This document shows positions 1 to 11,281 of a DNA stretch of 35,000 nt, in pieces. The stretch comes from Tubiluchus corallicola (Eukaryota > Priapulida > Priapulimorpha > Priapulimorphida > Tubiluchidae). Under the pieces are notes generated by a model. That model was not told where the DNA came from. It made no database searches and was given only the letters and a program-made list of their open reading frames with translations. The stretch is taken from contig JAQGDQ010000374.1 in NCBI GenBank assembly GCA_030141605.1, forward strand, positions 119,830 to 154,829, given 5' to 3'. The position numbers and the translations under genes were made by a program. The number at the start of each line of letters is the position of its first letter. Within the stretch, counting starts at the first letter, position 1.

Positions 1-243
1 AAATGTGCAAAATGAAATAGATAGGCGAAGTCTTATTGGGAAATTCCTGCTTATGAATTTCACAGAGAATCTTTGTCGAGAGTGCTGACATCTGCAACTT
101 GGTACGAAATATTGAAAATATTCAAATTCTTACAAATTTGCTCCTAAAACGGAAATATATTACTCGTATTTAAAAGCCTCAAAAAGTTTTATATACCAGT
201 GTTTTGATGTATGATCAATCACTATTTTGTTTATTTGTAAATT
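1..243. other. AT-rich unique sequence, no gene seen
   Basis: This is AT-rich, apparently single-copy DNA that leads into the CA/CG-rich microsatellite. I see no coding frame, RNA gene or repeat in it. Confidence 0.5.
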
Positions 244-374
244 CGCACACGCACACGCACATGCACGCACGCACGCACACGCACGCATGCACAAACGCAC
301 ACATGCACACACGCACATACACACGCGCACACGCGCGCACGCACGCACACACACGCGCACACACACGCACGCAC
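244..374. repeat. CACG/CACA-type microsatellite
   Basis: An interrupted purine-pyrimidine alternating tract built of CACG, CACA and occasional CATG steps. Strict alternation of this type can adopt Z-DNA in principle. Short open frames on both strands here read as His/Thr/Ala or Cys/Val/Arg repeats and are by-products of the repeat, not genes. Confidence 0.95.
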
Positions 375-1988
375 CTCTCTCTTTGTCATTTGAAGGGACA
401 AAGCAATACAAAAGACGTATTATATTATTAATTAATGTACTACAATAACTATTGTATCTGTATTTCTTTTCTTTTCTTTCTGTTTTGTATATTATAGTTT
501 ATTTTCTTCATTTGCTTAACATCAGTAGGAGTACGTTGACCAACTAAAACGATGTCCTGGGTACTAGAAATGTCATTGATCCAAAGAAAACTGCAACCTA
601 GGTGATTGATTTCTTGAAACTATGATACGGCTCCTAAATAATCGCCTGACATGTTTCACCTGTTTGCCCTTCGTCTGAGTCAACATGCAATGAAAGCCCT
701 CGTTAAGAGCAAATACCGCGCGTGTTTCATGCAGATCAACTTTCAAACACTTGAAAATTTTCAAAATTCAAAAAGTTAAAAAACACACATGCGGGGCGAA
801 TTACTATAAACAAACTTCGGTGAAGAATGTATGCGAGCTTGTGCCACGTGTTTAGCATGTTATTTTTATATGGTGAATTTTTCTTTATCTCGTGTCATTA
901 AATAAATTAAAATTACAAATTCTGAAATGTTGATCGCAATTTGCAAGGATGTTGACCAGATGACGATAAATTTCAAACATTCCTTCGTGTTGAACAAATT
1001 TTAATAATCTTTGATAAAGTGGTTCTCTAATGCCGTGTGTCAATTATAATTTTAAATAAACGTTATTCTATTACTAATTAAATTCTCTGGAATAATTTTG
1101 ATAATTTCTTATTAAAATATGCACTGAAAAGTCAACACGTGATTTGTTGTTTGCACTAAGATGCTATTAAATGCATTTTTATTTTTTTCGTGTTTGTACA
1201 TTTACATAGGCTGTGTTGCAACAAAAGTTGTGCTTTTCCTAAGTCAATTTCTGCCTATTAAAAAAGTTTTTTAAAACTTTGTTGGAACTTTGTTGAAAAT
1301 TTTAAATTAATTTAACGATTTTCAATTGCTTAATAATTTTTCTCATTGTATTTTTTGACTCGACTAAAATTCGAAAATGAAAACTTCGTTAAAAATGCTA
1401 CGTTAAATAATTTACATTGTTATGTTAAAACTTACAACAAGATACTGCTTATCACTATCAATATAGTAATTATTCTTTTTTATACGTAATAGCGATAACG
1501 AATTTCTAAGTAATTTTTCTTATAATTGTAAGTCCATTTATTTTTGAAAACTTTGTAAACCCAATCATTCATGTTAACTCTTCAGGAAAATTGGCACATC
1601 TTCAGTAAGTTCTAGTCAACACATTTGACAAGATTACGTGTGCGTCCATAACCCTAATTGCTTCATTGACTTCTAGGTTTTAATTATGTTAACTGGGATG
1701 TGAGTTTCTATGAGTGCCTTGGTGGCCCATTGACACAGAAAGTCTATCAACTATAAGAAGCCTTCTAGGAAAGGTAGAGCTTGAATGATGTTTGCTTTTA
1801 AGCAAGACTATTAATTATTCTGTAACATCTAATATGGCTTGTGTTGCCTTGGTGATTAAATTGGAATATCATAATTCTGCAGCTTCTGCTTGCAACACAA
1901 GACGGTCACTAGAAGGTTAAACATTGACGGTTTGTGCTTGTATGTATATGGCAGACTAGACGTCCTGTTTTACTACCTGATTTATTGG
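375..1988. other. AT-rich unique sequence, no gene seen
   Basis: About 1.6 kb of AT-rich DNA. The longest frame (minus strand, 573-764, 63 codons) has no recognisable motif and is of a length expected by chance. One small A/T palindrome occurs near 1264-1281 (AAAGTTTT, two-base loop, AAAACTTT). Nothing else stands out. Confidence 0.5.
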
Positions 1989-2067
1989 CTGACTGAGTGA
2001 CTGACTGACCGACCGACTGACTGACTGACTTGAGTGAGTGACTGACTGAGTGACTGACTGACTGACT

Positions 2068-2154
<87 letters not shown>

Positions 2155-2609
2155 TGACAGACTGACTGACTGACTGACTGACTGACTGACTGACTGACTG
2201 ACTGACTGACTGACTGACTGACTGACTGACTGACTGACTGACTGACTGACTGACTGACTGACTGACTGACTGACTGACTGACTGACTGACTGACTGACTG
2301 ACTGACTGACTGACTGACTGAATGAATGAATGAATGAATGAATGAATGAATGAATGAATGAATGAATGTGAATGATGACTGACTGACTAACTGAATGCAT
2401 GAATGAATGATGACTGACTGACTGACTGACTGACTGACTGACTGACTGACTGACTGACTGACTGACTGACTGACTGACTGAATGAATGAATGAATGAATG
2501 AATGAATGAATGAATGACCGACCGACTGACGAATTGGCTCGCTAGTTGACTAACTGAGTAATTTGACAAACTACCTGACTAACTACCTGACTGACTAACT
2601 GACTGACTT
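1989..2609. repeat. Compound tetranucleotide microsatellite (GACT/GACA/GAAT)
   Basis: Blocks of different tetranucleotides follow each other in the same 4-bp register: GACA steps at about 2071-2153, GACT at 2154-2320, GAAT at 2321-2368, GACT again at 2410-2480 and GAAT again at 2481-2516, with degenerate GACT/GACC at both edges. The ACTG-AATG pair occurs twice in the same order, which points to a segmental duplication inside the array. Minus-strand frames read as Ser-Gln-Ser-Val and Phe-Ile-His-Ser repeats and are artefacts: 4-bp units give a 12-bp, 4-residue cycle in every frame. Confidence 0.97.
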
Positions 2610-2750
2610 ATTTGGTGCTTGATTAACGTACTGTTTAACTGATTTACTAACTAATTCATTGACACAGTTATCAACAACACAGCGGATAAATGAACTTAAT
2701 AAAAGAATGAACATAATATAATACTTTCCAACGGATTGCTTATCTGCATC

Positions 2751-4295
2751 TTGGCCTTCTTGTCTTCAAGCCTAGAAGTTTTGGCCTTTTTGTCTTCATG
2801 TCTAGAAGTTTTTGGCCTTCTTGTCTTCAAGCCTAGAAGTTTTGGCCTTCTTGTCTTCAAGTCTAGAAGTTTTTGGCCTTCTTGTCTTCATGTCTAGAAG
2901 TTTTTGGCCTTCTTGTCTTCAAGTCTAGAAGTTTTGGCCTTCTTGTCTTCAAGTCTAGAAGTTTTTGGCCTTCTTGTCTTCAAGTCTAGAAGTTTTTGGC
3001 CTTCTTGTCTTCAAGTCTAGAAGTTTTTGGCCTTCTTGTCTTCAAGTCTGGAAGTTTTTGGCCTTCTTGTCTTCAAGTCTAGAAGAAGTTTTTGGCCTTC
3101 TTGTTTTCAAGTCTAGAAGTTTTTGGCCTTCTTTTCTTCAAGTCTAGAAGTTTTTGGCCTTCTTGTCTTAATGTCTAGAAGTTTTTGGCCTTCTTTTCTT
3201 CAAGTCTAGAAGTTTTTGGCCTTCTTGTCTTCAAGTCTAGAAGTTTTTGGCCTTCTTGTCTTAATGTCTAGAAGTTTTTGGCCTTCTTGTCTTAATGTCT
3301 AGAAGTTTTTGGCCTTCTTGTCTTAATGTCTAGAAGTTTTTGGCCTTCTTGTCTTCATGTCTAGAAGTTTTTGGCCTTCTTGTCTTCATGTCTAGAAGTT
3401 TTGGCCTTCTTGTCTTCAAGTCCAGAAGTTTTTGGCCTTCTTGTCTTCATGTCTAGAAGTTTTTGGCCTTCTTGTTTTCATGTCTAGAAGTTTTGGCCTT
3501 CTTGTCTTCATGTCTAGAAGTTTTTGGCCTTCTTGTCTTCATGTCTAGAAGTTTTTGGCCTTCTTGTCTTCATGTCTACAAGTTTTGGCCTTCTTGTCTT
3601 CAAGTCCAGAAGTTTTTGGCCTTCTTGTCTTCATGTCTAGAAGTTTTTGGCCTTCTTGTTTTCATGTCTAGAAGTTTTGGCCTTTTTGTCTTCATGTCTA
3701 GAAGTTTTGGCCTTCTTGTCTTCAAGTCTAGAAGTTTTTGGCCTTCTTGTCTTCAAGTCTAGAGGTTTTTGGCCTTCTTGTTTTCATGTCTAGAAGTTTT
3801 GGCCTTCTTGTTTTCATGTCTAGAAGTTTTGGCCTTCTTGTCTTCAAGTCTAGAAGTTTTTGGCCTTCTTGTCTTCAAGTCTAGAAGTTTTTGGCCTTCT
3901 TGTCTTCAAGTCTAGAGGTTTTTGGCCTTCTTGTCTTCAAGTCTAGAAGTTTTTGGCCTTCTTGTCTTCAAGTCTAGAAATTTTTGGCCTTCTTGTCTTC
4001 AAGTCTAGAAATTTTTGGCCTTCTTGTCTTCGAGTCTAGAAGTTTTTGGCCTTCTTGTCTTCGAGTCTAGAAGTTTTTGGCCTTCTTGTCTTCACGTCTA
4101 GAAGTTTTTGACATTCTTGTCTTCAAGCCTAGAAGTTTTTGGCCTTCTTGTCTTCAAGTCTAGAAGTTTTTGGCCTTCTTGTCTTCAAGCCTAGAAGTTT
4201 TTGGCCTTCTTGTCTTCAAGCCTAGAAGTTTTTGGCCTTCTTGTCTTCAAGTCTAGAAGTTTTTGGCCTTCTTGTCTTCAAGTCTAGAAGTTTTT
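2751..4295. repeat. 31-bp minisatellite, about 50 copies
   Basis: The unit contains GGCCTTCTTGTCTTCAAGTC followed by TAGAAG and four or five T. Units with five T are 31 bp and those with four T are 30 bp. An XbaI-type TCTAGA occurs in most units. Common variants are TCAAGTC, TCATGTC and TTAATGTC, and they are not randomly mixed: the left-centre part is rich in AATG units, the centre in CATG units and the right third in CAAG units. A rare TCCAGA variant occurs near 3421 and again near 3605, with the same order of neighbouring variants, suggesting a duplicated six-unit block of 184 bp. Open frames within it (for example 2965-3147 and 3463-3762) are repeat artefacts interrupted by the length changes. 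Confidence 0.97.
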
Positions 4296-4900
4296 ATTAC
4301 TTCTTCATTTCACAACAAAACAGTGAACTACACAACACGTTGAAAAGAAACTTTACACGACTTGTATGCAATCACTACGATCTTTCAAATTCTTTGCTCT
4401 TGTTTCTTGTCATGTTGATTTGTTTGTGTTTGAGTATTTTGCAACCAGATGAACCGGTGCTGTTTGCAATACTGACTATTTCAGTAAATCCAAGATAATC
4501 TAGAGTAAGACCAGCTGCTCATAATATTTTATCACCGTGAACCTTTCAAGCTAGCAATTTGACCTCTGGATAGTTAAAGATCCCCCGAGTGTCCTGAAAA
4601 TTTCAAGGAACTAGCGTATTCCTTTCGACTTATCGTTGGCTTAATTTATTTATATTCTTAATTTGAAGACCACGAATAATGATGGAATGAACGCAACTGT
4701 TTAAATTTTTGAAATCATAACTGACTGATTCCCTCATTCTTTTGAAAAGTGATTTCGAAAATGCATTCCTTCTTCGTCACCTTTGATAAAATACCCAAAA
4801 ATGCGCTCTGTAAAACTGTCTTTTTATCTTGGAGTGCTGGAAATGCATTGTGAACAACTACTCTACAAATAGAGGGACTGTATTTTGTACATAGTTTTTA
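4296..4900. other. Unique AT-rich sequence, right end possibly a LINE-like 3' tail
   Basis: No gene is seen. The right-hand end (about 4860-4907) runs into AATAAA at 4902-4907 and then directly into the GAT repeat, an arrangement typical of the 3' end of non-LTR retroposons. I cannot see any coding part of such an element upstream. Confidence 0.4.
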
Positions 4901-4905
4901 AAATA

Positions 4906-5106
<201 letters not shown>

Positions 5107-5108
<2 letters not shown>

Positions 5109-6140
5109 CTGTACAATATTTTTGAAATTACAGTTGCTGTCGCTGGCATTGTAATTTTTCATTTATTTAACTGTTTCTTAACTTATTTACTTAATGGTTA
5201 ATTATATTATTTTCTTTCTTAATATGTAACTTTGAGACGAAATAAATAGTGAAGGACATTATGGCAGATCACCCAAAAGTGATCTTTCTCTCGGTAACGC
5301 GACCATTTACTAACCATACGGACTCGGTGTTGCCTAACTTCGTTCTCTAAGCGCTGACCACTTAAACAGTGGACCTCGGTCGAAGTGGACAGGATATAAA
5401 GACGTTATTTGATCGATGATCCGTTCTGGCTGTAAAGCTTTTGTTAAAGTAATTATTTCACTTCTGTAATTACGCTAAGCTTAAATCAGGGAATTTTCTA
5501 TTTACATCCAAGAAATGTTCATGAAAAATTGACGAACATATTTTCAGTTGGCACTTGATCGCACAAGTCGCTTTGACCTCCCAGCAAACCAAATGTCATG
5601 TTATGGAAATGAAGCCGAGTAATGATGTCGTGTACCCGATGAAGCCCTTCTCTCGCGAATAACTCGTTATCCAGGAATTTATCCCAGCAGTACCGGGATA
5701 GAAAGTCTCGCGCAATATGTTTCCACTTTATCAGCTTTGCGGAGGATAAAAATCTGAATTTTATTAATTAAACACAAATCAAGGTCAAGTAAATTAGGAA
5801 CACCGGAAAAAGCTTAACTAAATCTTTTAATCTCCAGCAGATGGCGCTATGCAGACAGTGTGATTTAAAAAAGTTAAATGTGTGTTTATAAAACATGTAA
5901 GATGTGTCATAGTGTCTAGTGTCTGGTCTAGAAACAGCGTGTTTGTTAAATTTGAGTAAAAATATAAACAAAATCCTAAAGTTGCACTAGTCTGCTTTGT
6001 TTAATGACAATTTTCGTAGGTATGAAGTTGATGCAGAAAATTTGCTGATAGAAAAGTATAAGAGACCAGCGCCTTTTCAAAACTTTAGGCGACACTTTCC
6101 AAGACCTTTCTTCTGGTTATTCCATATATTTTGACTGTAA
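5107..6140. other. Unique sequence with small hairpins, no gene seen
   Basis: No convincing gene. Between 5260 and 5400 the sequence is less AT-rich and holds two short perfect hairpins: AGATCAC/GTGATCT arms at 5266-5272 and 5279-5285, and a CCACT/AGTGG pair near 5360. I do not recognise an RNA family. A CTCF-like motif lies at 5834-5849 and is listed separately. Confidence 0.45.
5834..5849 (+). promoter_or_regulatory. CTCF-like core motif
   Basis: CCAGCAGATGGCGCTA agrees at every position with the degenerate bilaterian CTCF core consensus CCASYAGRKGGCRSTR. This is a motif match only. Occupancy and the presence of CTCF in this organism are inferred. Weaker matches on the opposite strand occur at 14302-14317 and 19629-19644. 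Confidence 0.35.
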
Positions 6141-6660
6141 ATTGGGGGTATATCAAACAATGAAGTTAATGCCATTAGGGTAAAATGGAACACTGCTTAT
6201 AGAAAAATATTCAGTTTTAGACAAAATGAAAGCGTCAAATTGTTAATCTATTTTTGTGGCACAATGCCAGCGAATTATTTAATAGATAGTCGAAAATTAA
6301 ACTTTGTGAGAAAAATTGTAAACTCTTGCACATTGAGAATTCCAAAGCTATGCTACTATGTAAATAACAGTCGAGTAAATTTAAGATTTAAATATGGTTG
6401 TACTGTAGATCTAAACGAAAATGTAAAATTAAAGGTTAAGAACTCATTTAAAGATTATGTTTTAAGATATCTATTATAGCTCCTTACAATGCTGTATACT
6501 GTAATATAATTACAAGGGAACTGCAATGTGTGGTTATTATAAAGTTGAATGTCTGTAGATATGTTACTTTACTAACCTCGTATTACCTGTTTTACTAACA
6601 TCTTTATCGTTGTAAGCTGTATATTTTTACACGAAATAAACTCATAAAATGGAAGCAATT
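6141..6660 (+). pseudogene. LINE (non-LTR retrotransposon) reverse-transcriptase C-terminal fragment with 3' end
   Basis: The frame is open from 6141 to the stop at 6477-6479 (112 codons) and has no proper start: the element is truncated at its 5' end. Around 6184-6260 it reads KWNTAYRKIFSF, then NESVKLLIYFCGTMP, then a DSRKLNFVRKI segment. The order WN-x-x-YRKIF, ESV and a Leu-Arg-Lys-Leu-Asn-Phe patch is what follows the RT domain in many CR1/L2/Rex-like LINE proteins. Just upstream the element-like reading continues in another frame, so at least one frameshift is likely. After the stop there is about 160 bp of AT-rich tail ending near AATAAA at 6635-6640. Catalytic RT motifs are absent, so this is a dead 5'-truncated copy. 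The family assignment comes from memory of conserved patches, not from a search. Confidence 0.6.
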
Positions 6661-7056
6661 AAGCATCGTCTCATCTTTCCCTGTTGTTTTAACAAATTAT
6701 GAATAAGGAACTTGTTGATCATAATTAAAATGTTGTGGCGGAGGTAAGAATCAACCGCTTAGTGTTTCTAAACAGTTTATGTATCTTGTTGAAAAGAATA
6801 CGAAGAAATGTAGGTAAGGTTCATTTTGTTTAGGGGTGTTTTATTATTTTCAAGTGATCACGTGCTAACTACCTAACTTGCTGTTTTTGAAATTAATTGA
6901 ACTGCTGTAATTGGACTGTCAGCAGTCAATAAATTTACTACTAGAACCAGAAAATTCTAGGAAAATTTCTAAATTAGTTCGCTGTGCTCGTACAGTATTT
7001 TCAGGAATGTTTGAATCTTGTCTTAGTAGAATGACAATTTAGTTCAAACTTTGCGC
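6661..7056. other. AT-rich unique sequence, no gene seen
   Basis: I see no coding, RNA or repeat signal here. Confidence 0.5.
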
Positions 7057-7547
7057 ACAAGAAAACCCTCCACTTACACAAAGCTTAAAAAATTCGCCTT
7101 GAAATTTGATACCACTTACGTACTGCCTTTTTGCATATTAGACTTACGTCGGCAGTAACGCTGTATAAAACTTGTAAATTTATAAACTCTCACGATGACC
7201 GTTACACGCAGCCATTTTGACGATAAGTCATTTGAAACAAGTTTAGATAACATTGTGTAAAGTTTGAAAAAATAATCAGAGCATTTGTAGCCCACACATC
7301 ACTAATTAAATAAAATTTTATTTTCGCTGTATCTTGTCAATAAGATTAAAAATACGTTTTTTGGTTAGTAAGTGGTGCACCCCGGAGGGTGAGTCAGCGA
7401 CATTTTACCAATTGGTGAAAACATTTAAAATAATTAATAATTTTCTTTTCTAGTTACATAAGTCTTTCAAGCAGGTAAACGAAGTGCTAAGTAACATAAC
7501 TTTGCATGGAAACTTTTTCGGGACACAGTTTAACATTTCCTTTTCTT
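7057..7547 (+). repeat. Dispersed repeat, copy 1 (pairs with 26281-26713)
   Basis: This stretch aligns in the same orientation with 26281-26713. Shared landmarks in order are ACAAGAAAAC, a GCAGTAACGCTGTAT block, CGCAGCCATTTT followed by RACG, GATAACATTG, GTGGTG, TTTTACCA, a TTTTCT/CAGTTA block, AGTCTTTCAA, GTAAYATAACTTT and ATTTCCTTTTCTT. Identity by eye is moderate, with indels, so the copies are old. I find no open frame common to both, no terminal inverted repeats and no 3' tail. The sharp loss of similarity on the right side in both copies suggests a true element boundary. The element type is unknown; a short non-autonomous transposon is one possibility, and an ancient segmental duplication is another. 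Confidence 0.7.
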
Positions 7548-9665
7548 GATTTACGTTGTGCGTATATGACGTCATGTAATGGCGAGGTCGGAACAGTATT
7601 GCGGGAGATTTAAAATTAAAACAAACAAAAAATCCTTTCAAAGCGACTAGGATATTATATGTATAAAATCGCTATAAAGTAATATAATTTTTAAGGCGAT
7701 TTTTCTGAAACTTACTTCAGGTACCCCTTTTCTTGTCCTTTGAATGTATCCATTCTAAGACAGACATGTGAAATCCAACAGCTTTATCTGCTATTCATAC
7801 CATTAATGGCTGAGAAAATTAAAATAAATCTGTCAAAGATTGGACGTACGGTGCAAATTACTTACAAAAATATACACTGTTTGTGAAGAGATATAATTTT
7901 GAAATAACGTAAAAAGGGGCAAAATCGACTAATGTCTAGTCTATTACGTGGCAACTGCAACAAAGTTTGTTTGCATAGTTTGGCGTGCAAAAACTGAGAG
8001 TTTGCTCCTTTATTTATGTCAATATTAACACTAAAACACGGGAAGATTGTTTGTTTTTCATTGAAGTACTGCTGGTCGCATCTGTGTTTCTACGGTAAAA
8101 GATTGCGTCTGATGGATGAACAATAACAGCTGGTGCGCAAAAGTTTAGCTTATTGATTCTAGATGGCAGCAGCGTCCAATGAAGCCAAGCCTTGTGATGC
8201 CAGCCATTGAGGCACCAGCCGGGAGAAACCGAACCGCTTGATGTCTTTTTAAAGTCTAGCGCTTAACTTCCGCCTTTGCTCGGCTCCGACGAACATGTCA
8301 ATGTAATCTATGAGCACGCCTGCTTTGCTTATCCAAAAAATCAAATATTAATGTATTCGTTTTGGCTTTGATATTATGACAAGGGAAATGGGTGATTGAT
8401 GCTCGCCTTGAAGTTTAGCAACAGTCAGTTGGGTTAGCAAATGGGCAGGTGGCTGTCACGGAAATCCTGCCAGCCCAATCACTGCTGAGTAATCGTGGTA
8501 TTATTCCAGTAAAGAGATGTATATCGACTGCACATCCAACTGTGTCTAAAATACCCACGCCGGTTAACATTTAATCTCTAAAGATTTGTTATCGATACGT
8601 GTGTTTCGGTTGGTTTTTCTCCTAGTTAAGATTAGTGCGCGTCGAACAACCGAATCACAAATAATAAAAAATGTGCAAAATCCACATGATTTATAGGTGG
8701 AGCTCACAATTCATAGTTATTTTAAGATTTCTGGATCGAAAGGATCCTGGTTGTATCTCCGGGATATCTCTTCGTGGAGGAAAAATGACCCAACTTCTTT
8801 ACTTTTAGGGCTTGTATTTTAAAGGAAAGCCGGATGATTGTGTAAACATTAGTTCAGAATAAAGAATGCTGTAAAATATTGAAAACTATAAAAGCTTTTT
8901 TAAATCAAAGCTTAGATTAAATAATAATTACCTCGAATTCTCAAATTTCATTAATTTTCAAAACTACGCGCCGCTCAGTGAATCTACTAAGATTGGCAAC
9001 GGCGCCTTTTTGTCATGTGCGCGCGGCCGACAAATAGAAGGCGGCACCGTGATAAGCATGATCATGAACTGCTGTGTTACTTTCTGACGTCATATGATGT
9101 GGAGCCCATTTTCGTGACATCATGCGTTTAAACAGTACTGTAAAACTTATGCAAATGTGCTTGACGAGCAAGGGAAGACGCCTGCCATTGCACTAACTGT
9201 GGTTAGTTTGTGACGTTAGCAATAGCTGTGTTCGGTTGCCATTAATTAGCTTTCTAAGCTAATTATTCAAATATAAGAAACTATTGTTAACTTTGATAGG
9301 CAAGAAAATGTATATTTTGGACAGTAAATTAAAATGAGATTGAGTCTAAACAATCGTGCGGTCCTCCTTTAATTCTGCTATATCGTTTTTAGATTTGTAT
9401 ATTTTTAAATTAGTTTTGACTTCTCATTTTTGCACACAAAGTGCTTTTCAATCTTGTGGGTTGTGTGAAAATAAAATCAAGTTTACGATCTACTCAAATT
9501 GGTGCAACATTGATGAATAGTAGAATTTACATACACCATGCAACAGCCTGATATTGTAGAATCATGCAGAATGTCACCATTGACACCATGTACGCAAAGG
9601 GTAACCACCCCGTCATGAATCATAAGTCAAGAGCTATGGGCCTGTAAGGTCCCACTGCGGGGCCC
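7548..9665. other. Unique intergenic sequence, no gene seen
   Basis: About 2.1 kb without a recognisable gene. It contains TGACGTCA (a full CRE-type octamer) at 7567-7574 and at 9085-9092, and a short CpG-rich patch near 8965-9030 (GTGCGCGCGGCCGAC). A compact perfect hairpin lies at 9243-9265: TAATTAGCTT, loop TCT, AAGCTAATTA. Confidence 0.45.
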
Positions 9666-9730
9666 GGGATGGAGCCCAGGAAACCAAGCATTTCCTGGGC
9701 CCAGGACGGAGCCCAGGAAACCAAGCATTT
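9666..9730. repeat. 37-bp direct duplication with palindrome
   Basis: GGAGCCCAGGAAACCAAGCA followed by TTT occurs twice, offset by 37 bp (copies at 9666-9693 and 9703-9730). The junction is a perfect 14-bp palindrome TCCTGGGCCCAGGA at 9693-9706, and the first copy also forms a hairpin of GCCCAGGAAA (9674-9683) with TTTCCTGGGC (9691-9700). Confidence 0.85.
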
Positions 9731-9767
9731 GCTGCGTTTTAGATGTTTTATGAGGTTTTTTCAGAAA

Positions 9768-9822
9768 CTAAAATCAAGAAACTCAAACCACAAAGTGCCT
9801 TAGTACAAATTCTTGATTTTAG
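9768..9822. repeat. Inverted repeat, 13-bp perfect arms
   Basis: CTAAAATCAAGAA at 9768-9780 is the exact reverse complement of TTCTTGATTTTAG at 9810-9822, with a 29-base spacer. It lies in a stretch with several other palindromes (9674-9706 and 10050-10118). Confidence 0.8.
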
Positions 9823-10049
9823 ACAATTATGTCTCAAACTTGCAAGCAGTGTTCTTCAATCCTTGGAGTTTCTTCCTAGTCATATTTCTCACCTGTTTTG
9901 ATGTTTCTGGTGATTAAATGAGTTTTGAGTTTTTAGCACTTTATGTTATGTGAATCAAAGCTAAATCGGAAAAATACTTGATTTGCACCACTTGCCGCTG
10001 CAGTAAAAATTGGTGGAAAACGTTGAAGGGGTAAAATGAGGAAGCCATG

Positions 10050-10118
10050 AAGCCAATTAAACTTAATTTAATAAGTTTACTGTTATCTTAATTAACAGTA
10101 AACCAGTTTTTTTGGCTT
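10050..10118. repeat. Nested hairpin, 11-bp perfect inner stem
   Basis: The inner arms GTTTACTGTTA (10075-10085) and TAACAGTAAAC (10093-10103) pair perfectly around TCTTAAT. The outer arms AAGCCAATTAAACT (10050-10063) and AGTTTTTTTGGCTT (10105-10118) pair imperfectly. The whole 69-bp segment can fold into one long hairpin. It could be the core of a foldback element or a small structured RNA; I cannot tell which. Confidence 0.6.
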
Positions 10119-10255
10119 AATCTTTTGCAAAGGTTCAATGGCATGCAAGTTGTATTCCCCTTTTTTCCACTTGAATTTCAATGTGATGGTCGAAACCAGG
10201 AAATTTGAGAATCCGACCAAACTACGAATCCATGGCTGAATTTCAGGAGATTCCA

Positions 10256-10600
10256 GGCCAAATCAGGAGTGGTGGCAACCCTAGACTCTGGGCCAAATCA
10301 GGAGTCGTGGCAACCCAAGACTTCGGGCCAAATCAGGAGTGGTGGCAACCCTAGACTCCGGGCCAAATCAGGAGCGGTGGCAACCCTAGACTCCGGGCCA
10401 AATCAGGAGCGGTGGCAACCCTAGACTCCGGGCCAAATCAGGAGCGGTGGCAACCCTAGACTCCGGGCCAAATCAGGAGTGGTGGCAACCCTAGACTCCG
10501 GGCCAAATCAGGAGTGGTGGCAACCCTAGACTCCGGGCCAAATCAGGAGTGGTGGCAACCCTAGACTCCGGGCGAAATCAGGAGTGGTGGCAATCCTAGA
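10256..10600 (+). repeat. 35-bp minisatellite, about 10 copies
   Basis: The unit contains GGGCCAAATCAGGAG followed by TGGTGGCAACCCTAGACTCC. The spacing is 35 bp throughout and the copies are nearly identical. Three consecutive inner copies carry GCGG in place of GTGG, and the first two and last copies are the most diverged, as expected for growth from the middle. GC content is well above the flanks. Confidence 0.95.
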
Positions 10601-11281
10601 TATGTAACAAGACGTTCTAAACCCTTGTTAATTATCCTGGCGATACATCAACAAAGGTACGAGAAGAAGAGAGATCAAACTGCCAAAGGTCATATAGTAA
10701 TTGCTCATCACTATGACTTCAAAAACTGCTAGTGATTGGCTGCAGGCTATGCTGCGATACTTTTCTCAACGTTACTTTTGTGTGCAGGGAAAATGGAACA
10801 TAATTTCCTTGAAAACGGAAAAAATGAGCTGGCATATTTGAGGCTGAAGACAGTTTAGACTTGCACAGTTTCGAGTAATCGGTCTCAATTCCATCATGTC
10901 CAAAATCAAACTCAAACTTTGGACCCAGATACAGGTAACACGAAAAGCTTGCCGAAATGCATACAATGAAGAGCAGACAGTGAACTTCTTTTCTGAGACC
11001 TTGTTCTTTTGCACACAAACTTGTCAGCTGATGTGAAATCTCTTAGCATTTAACAAATAGAGGGGCTGGCGGGGTACTTGCCTGAAAGAGGAGGAGTTCA
11101 GGAATTTATTACCAAAATATCAACGGGTTTCGGCAAGATGGCAATGTCTACAATATTGCAAATCTTAAAATTTCAGTTACTATGAATAACGTGACTTTAT
11201 AAACAAAGTGAAATTCAAGGGAAAACTGCAGCTTTACGTGGCTTAAAACATTAAAACAACAGCAACAAAACAACACAGAAA
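10601..11281. other. Unique sequence, no convincing gene
   Basis: Two overlapping minus-strand frames lie here (10719-11018, 99 codons, and a shifted shadow). The longer one begins with a hydrophobic stretch that resembles a signal anchor but matches no family I know. I treat it as chance. Confidence 0.4.

Noticed and set aside
1909-2400. 163-codon Ser-Gln-Ser-Val frame
   Set aside because: A GACT/GACA tetranucleotide repeat gives a four-residue cycle without stops; no other support.
5260-5400. Structured RNA gene (two hairpins)
   Set aside because: The hairpins are short (5 and 7 bp) and no known RNA family signature or pol III signal is present.
10719-11018. 99-codon minus-strand frame as a small membrane protein
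   Set aside because: It has a hydrophobic segment but no recognisable family, a competing overlapping frame, and a length not far beyond chance.
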